Source: JBCCIM01 sp965263205
GTDB taxonomy: Bacteria; Bacteroidota; Rhodothermia; Rhodothermales; JAHQVL01
Direction: 5' to 3'
Assembly: GCA_965263205.1 (NCBI GenBank)
Contig: CBDHHF010000005.1
Coordinates: forward strand, 62,001 to 126,000
Length of the DNA stretch: 64,000 bases
The translations under genes and the position numbers were made by a program. The notes under the pieces were generated by a model. That model made no database searches. It was not told the DNA's origin and saw only the letters and a program-made list of their open reading frames with translations. Numbering within the stretch: the stretch's first letter is position 1; every line of letters begins with the position of its first letter. Shown piece by piece: positions 61,020 through 64,000 of the stretch.

Positions 61020-61075
61020 AAATCAATCCTGCAAGATTGATTTGTTGTTGGTTGAAAGTTACAGGTTGAAGGTTT
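61020..61075 (+). terminator. Perfect hairpin plus conserved tail after ridA
   Basis: AAATCAATC (61020-61028) pairs perfectly with GATTGATTT (61035-61043) over a 6-nt loop, followed by GTTGAAAGTTACAGGTTGAAGG. It starts 9 bp after the ridA stop, between convergent genes, so a terminator role is plausible. It shares its tail, though not its stem, with 26709-26758 and 46296-46356. Confidence 0.5.
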
Positions 61076-61109
61076 CTTGTACCTACGTCTTCATCACTCT
61101 TAAACGGGA

Positions 61110-61682
61110 TTAGATACCCTCGACTTCTACGCTGAAGTCCACTTCTACTTCTACGAGAAAGTCATCGCTCGAGGAAGCGGCGCCTGTCACGTCGAGCACG
61201 CCCTGAAAACTGGCGGCGCGTGCAATGCTCCCGACATTGGTGCCAGTGGTAGAAAGGGCCTGTGTGCGACCGGTCCCCAGATCTGAGGCGTCCGCTACAC
61301 GTGTGGTTGAGCCACCCGCGCGGAGCGACAGGGTTACCTCATCAAATACCGACAGATTTTCATCCCCTGGAAAACGGAGTCTGACGGAGACGTCTGTTAC
61401 TTCAGCGCGGAGAATTTCATCTTTGGCAAAACCTTCGCCGGCGAGGAAATTGTCGAGATCCAGTACATCGGTTGAGACCACGGATTTACTGCCCCCATTT
61501 TCCAGACTATTAAACTCAAAGCATAACACGCGAGACGTATTGAGAATAATGCCATCGCCCGGTGCAACGTCGAGACTGTCGCAGGCGCTTCCGATCAAAA
61601 GTAGTACGAGGTATACGGCGATGTAGCGTTTAAAGGACGCCGGTTTTCGGTTTGTGCGTGTTGGTTTTTGTGTAGCTTGCAT
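61110..61682 (-). CDS. Lipoprotein of unknown function
   Basis: 190 residues. After a basic N-terminus comes YIAVYLVLLLIGSAC, a lipobox with Cys about residue 34. The mature part is beta-rich (EFNSLENGGSKSVVSTDVLDLDNFL...AEVTDVSVRLRFPGDENLSVFDEVTLSLRAGG) and ends in alternating acidic/hydrophobic strands (FLVEVEVDFSVEVEG), suggesting a surface-exposed beta-sandwich. No family recognised. Its start ATG overlaps the apt stop by one base (TAATG), so the two are probably translated together. Confidence 0.72.
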   Translation of the reverse strand: MQATQKPTRTNRKPASFKRYIAVYLVLLLIGSACDSLDVAPGDGIILNTSRVLCFEFNSLENGGSKSVVSTDVLDLDNFLAGEGFAKDEILRAEVTDVSVRLRFPGDENLSVFDEVTLSLRAGGSTTRVADASDLGTGRTQALSTTGTNVGSIARAASFQGVLDVTGAASSSDDFLVEVEVDFSVEVEGI

Positions 61683-62200
61683 TAGTAGGTCAGGACAGCG
61701 TGAACAGTTTCAGAAAGCTTGGCTTTACCATTCAGGAAGGCCAGTTCAATCAGGAAACTATAGCCTAAAATACGACCCTGAGAGCGGTTTACGAGGTTAC
61801 TGGTGGCTACAGCGGTACCTCCAGTAGCAATCACATCATCGTGAATCAGCACATTTTCGCCGGGTGCTATTGCATCCACATGCATCTCTAATTCATCGGT
61901 GCCATACTCCAGCGCGTAAGACTCAGCAATTGTATCGTACGGTAGTTTCCCTTTCTTCCTCACTGGTACAAATCCTGCGCCAAGGTGATCAGCGAGCATA
62001 GCACCCAAAATGAACCCGCGGGATTCCATCCCGACGACCTTGTCGATTTGCATGTCCTCAAACGGAGCAGCAAGCTCTTTTACTGCTTGCCGCAGCAGAC
62101 TGACGTCTTTAAGGATTGGGGTGATATCTTTGAATTGGATACCAGGCTTGGGGAAATCAGGCACGGTGCGTACAGCACCAAGCAATTGGTCGATGGCCAT
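61682..62200 (-). CDS. apt: Adenine phosphoribosyltransferase
   Basis: About 172 residues from ATG 62200 (MAIDQLLGAVRTVPDFPKPGIQFKDITP), the usual start for the family; the open frame upstream to 62332 is not conserved. It salvages adenine with PRPP to AMP in the cytoplasm. Signatures: KVVGMESRGFILGAMLADHLGAGFVPVRKKGKLP and the PRPP loop VLIHDDVIATGGTA. The stop overlaps the start of the downstream lipoprotein. Confidence 0.94.
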   Translation of the reverse strand: MAIDQLLGAVRTVPDFPKPGIQFKDITPILKDVSLLRQAVKELAAPFEDMQIDKVVGMESRGFILGAMLADHLGAGFVPVRKKGKLPYDTIAESYALEYGTDELEMHVDAIAPGENVLIHDDVIATGGTAVATSNLVNRSQGRILGYSFLIELAFLNGKAKLSETVHAVLTY

Positions 62201-62346
62201 GTAGGAAGCGTTCAGGGGTGAGAGCCTTGGGGTTTGGTCAGGCCCGGTTGGTGATACTAAAGCAATTTCGCGGGGTAGAAAAGGGAATAGCAGCAACCTG
62301 TGCAGGTAGGTGGCTGAAAACAAATGCAGCACATTTAGGACAAAAC

Positions 62347-63805
62347 CTAGTTAGCTGCGGGCAGGTTGAGGCCCTTTTCGTAGTCACGCTTGAAATCGCG
62401 TACAGCCCTGAATATAGCACTTGCGAGGTAATCTTGCCCCTGTTCGCTATTGAGATAAGCCGCTTCGAATCGATTTGTGAGGTACCCAAGTTCAACGAGC
62501 ACTGCAGGCATGGATGCAGCCCAAAGCACAATCAAGCCGGCCTGCTTTACGCCACGGCTCTGTCGGTTGGCCCGGTTAGCAAATTGGCTTTCGATTTCAC
62601 CAGCCAATTTTTCGCTCATCCGCAGGTTTGCACTCAACGCCAGCGTCCTCAAAATGCTGTTCTGGTAGAATGCATTGTACTGATCAGGATTAGCCTCCAT
62701 ACTAACAACCGCGTTTTCACGCTCCATCACGTCTTTGGCTTTCTCTGTACGGTGCAAACCAAGGATATATGTCTCAGTACCCTTCACACTTTTGGAATAA
62801 GGTGCCGAGTTTGCATGTATTGAAATGAAGAGCTTGGCGCCCGCTTCATTTGCGATGTGTCCCCGTTCTTGCAGCTCAACAAAGTTGTCGTCTGTACGGG
62901 TATACACGACGTTGACCTTCAGAATCCTTTCGAGATAAGATCCTAATTTCAAGGCAACAGCAAGATTGACGTCTTTCTCCTTAACCCCGTTTGCAACAGC
63001 GCCGGAATCATGCCCTCCGTGGCCGGCATCTATCACAACCGTATCAAGGGTCCACTTCTCCGCCTTCTCCTCCGTAGTGAGCGCTACAGAGCTGAGCGGC
63101 ATCGATTCAACAGCCTTTACTCCCCCGACGTCAGATTCTTTGGCCTCGGCCCGTTCAATGGCCTGGCTTTTTATTTTGTTGGAAGAAATCTCCTTCTTAG
63201 CAACTTCTGGTGCTTTCTTTATTTCAGCAGCCGGCCCTGTAGAAACCGGCTCTGTAGAAACCGGCTCTGTAGAAACCGTTTTAACTGCCATATTGGGCAG
63301 TTTTTTCCCACGATCAGCCGATTCTGAGGCTGCAACAACAGGTATTGCATTTGGCCGTTCTACACTGTTTTTTACGCGTGTAACGCCCACCAATAAATCA
63401 TTCGTACCCTGATCAGGATAAGCAGCAGTTTCTACAGCGCTGGCGTCTTCCAGCGAAAAATTAAATACAAGATGTCCGTTTCGCTCGCTTACATCGAGGT
63501 CGACAACCGGCTCAAAAGGTGAATCAGATCTGTACGTAGGCGCCAGTTTGGCATTAAACAAAATGACTTCGATTCTATTGTCATCGTCAAAACGTGGTTC
63601 GCTGTAGGCGTTCAGTGGCGCTTTAGCATGCAAACGGATGACAATGCCCTGCCCCATCAGCACGGGAGGCAAAAGAAACGCGGCGAATTTCAGTCTGCGC
63701 CTCGGGTTGCTGGGCAGGCGTAAATCCGAAGCCGGCAACCAACAATACCAACACCAGGCGCTGTGCCCATCTATATATTTTACTATTTGTAACGACCGTA
63801 TTCAT
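62347..63805 (-). CDS. N-acetylmuramoyl-L-alanine amidase (AMIN + Amidase_3), N-terminal frameshift
   Basis: The real start is probably ATG 63805, giving a signal peptide (IYRWAQRLVLVLLVAGFGFTPAQQ) and TEIRRVSFASRADG; the frame then changes in a CCCC run at 63652-63655. With one base fewer, it continues as QGIVIRLHAKAPLNAYSEPRFDDDNRIEVILF, an AMIN domain that targets the septal cell wall. A linker with three VSTEP/VSTGP repeats (63225-63290) leads to Amidase_3: VIDAGHGGHDSGA (zinc His), VELQERGHIANE (Glu), LFISIHANSAP (zinc His), and a late Glu in VLVELGYLTN. Otherwise the open frame starts at 63738. The enzyme splits daughter cells by cutting peptidoglycan. Confidence 0.88.
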
Positions 63806-64000
63806 CTGGTAACTACAAATGTCCTCTTTTTTACACGGTTAAACAGTTTTGTGTATGCAGCCAGCCCCCGGATATAGACGCTTCAATACTGCTCAGAATC
63901 ACAATTAAATTCATTGCAAAACGAATTTCATCCGTAAAGTATGGCAATTTCACTGCTTAATTCTGCGCGTTTTTGACCAAAACAAGGCTGGATTCGACCC

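Noticed and set aside
63957..64000. C-terminal end of a minus-strand gene (a frame ending LVLVKNAQN before TAA)
   Set aside because: Only about 14 codons are visible and no family can be recognised; it could equally be non-coding.

Overview
The window looks like chromosome of a marine member of the Rhodothermia/Rhodothermales branch of Bacteroidota. The evidence is a secreted beta-helix protein ending in a type IX secretion (T9SS) sorting domain, many lipoproteins, weak Shine-Dalgarno sequences, intermediate G+C, and a very frequent GCCGGC word. The genus cannot be named from the sequence alone.

Layout. 1-2600: the start of a TPR lipoprotein running off the left edge, and a secreted esterase. 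About 2641-24125: a roughly 21.4 kb catabolic island. Its ends are 59-bp direct repeats: a 3' fragment of a tRNA-Thr at the left, and the intact tRNA-Thr(CGT) at the right. A rightward operon (pobA-pcaD-pcaC-pcaH-pcaG-pcaB, a BKACE-family beta-keto acid cleavage enzyme, and a two-part sodium:solute symporter) should take 4-hydroxybenzoate through protocatechuate to beta-ketoadipate. The BKACE plausibly stands in for the absent PcaI/PcaJ/PcaF. Facing it is a leftward operon: AraC-type regulator, extradiol (VOC) dioxygenase, alpha/beta hydrolase, flavin monooxygenase, fumarylacetoacetase-family protein, cyclase-family hydrolase and MFS transporter. This reads as a second ring-cleavage pathway of unknown substrate. 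A third rightward set (MetE-like methyltransferase, lipoprotein sulfatase, lipoprotein GH3 glycosidase) diverges from the regulator. The pobA promoter and the MetE-like promoter share a 74-bp module with three spaced direct repeats, probably the operator of the AraC protein. I see no integrase.

24.5-45.5 kb is mostly housekeeping: a quaternary-amine-type ABC transporter, M32 and M42 peptidases, a two-component system, class II DAHP synthase, a PIG-L deacetylase, MnmA, a rhodanese, a T9SS-secreted beta-helix protein, an EamA transporter and glutamate dehydrogenase. 45.6-56.5 kb is a molybdenum hydroxylase (form II CO-dehydrogenase-like) gene set with its maturation genes: cofactor nucleotidyltransferase, XdhC, CoxG, sulfurtransferase, small, large and FAD subunits, MoxR/CoxD ATPase, MoaA and CoxE. 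57-64 kb holds a membrane protein pair (one fused to an amidase), a short-chain dehydrogenase, RidA, adenine phosphoribosyltransferase and an AMIN-type cell-wall amidase.

Intergenic regions carry several repeat families: hairpins of the ATCCTTCG...CTCAGGAT type, a 5 x 54-bp tandem array, a 3 x ~155-bp tandem array, two foldback MITE-like elements (159 and 166 bp), and locus-specific perfect hairpins followed by a conserved tail. Five genes carry six frameshifts. Each is repaired by deleting one base, which points to assembly insertions rather than real gene decay.
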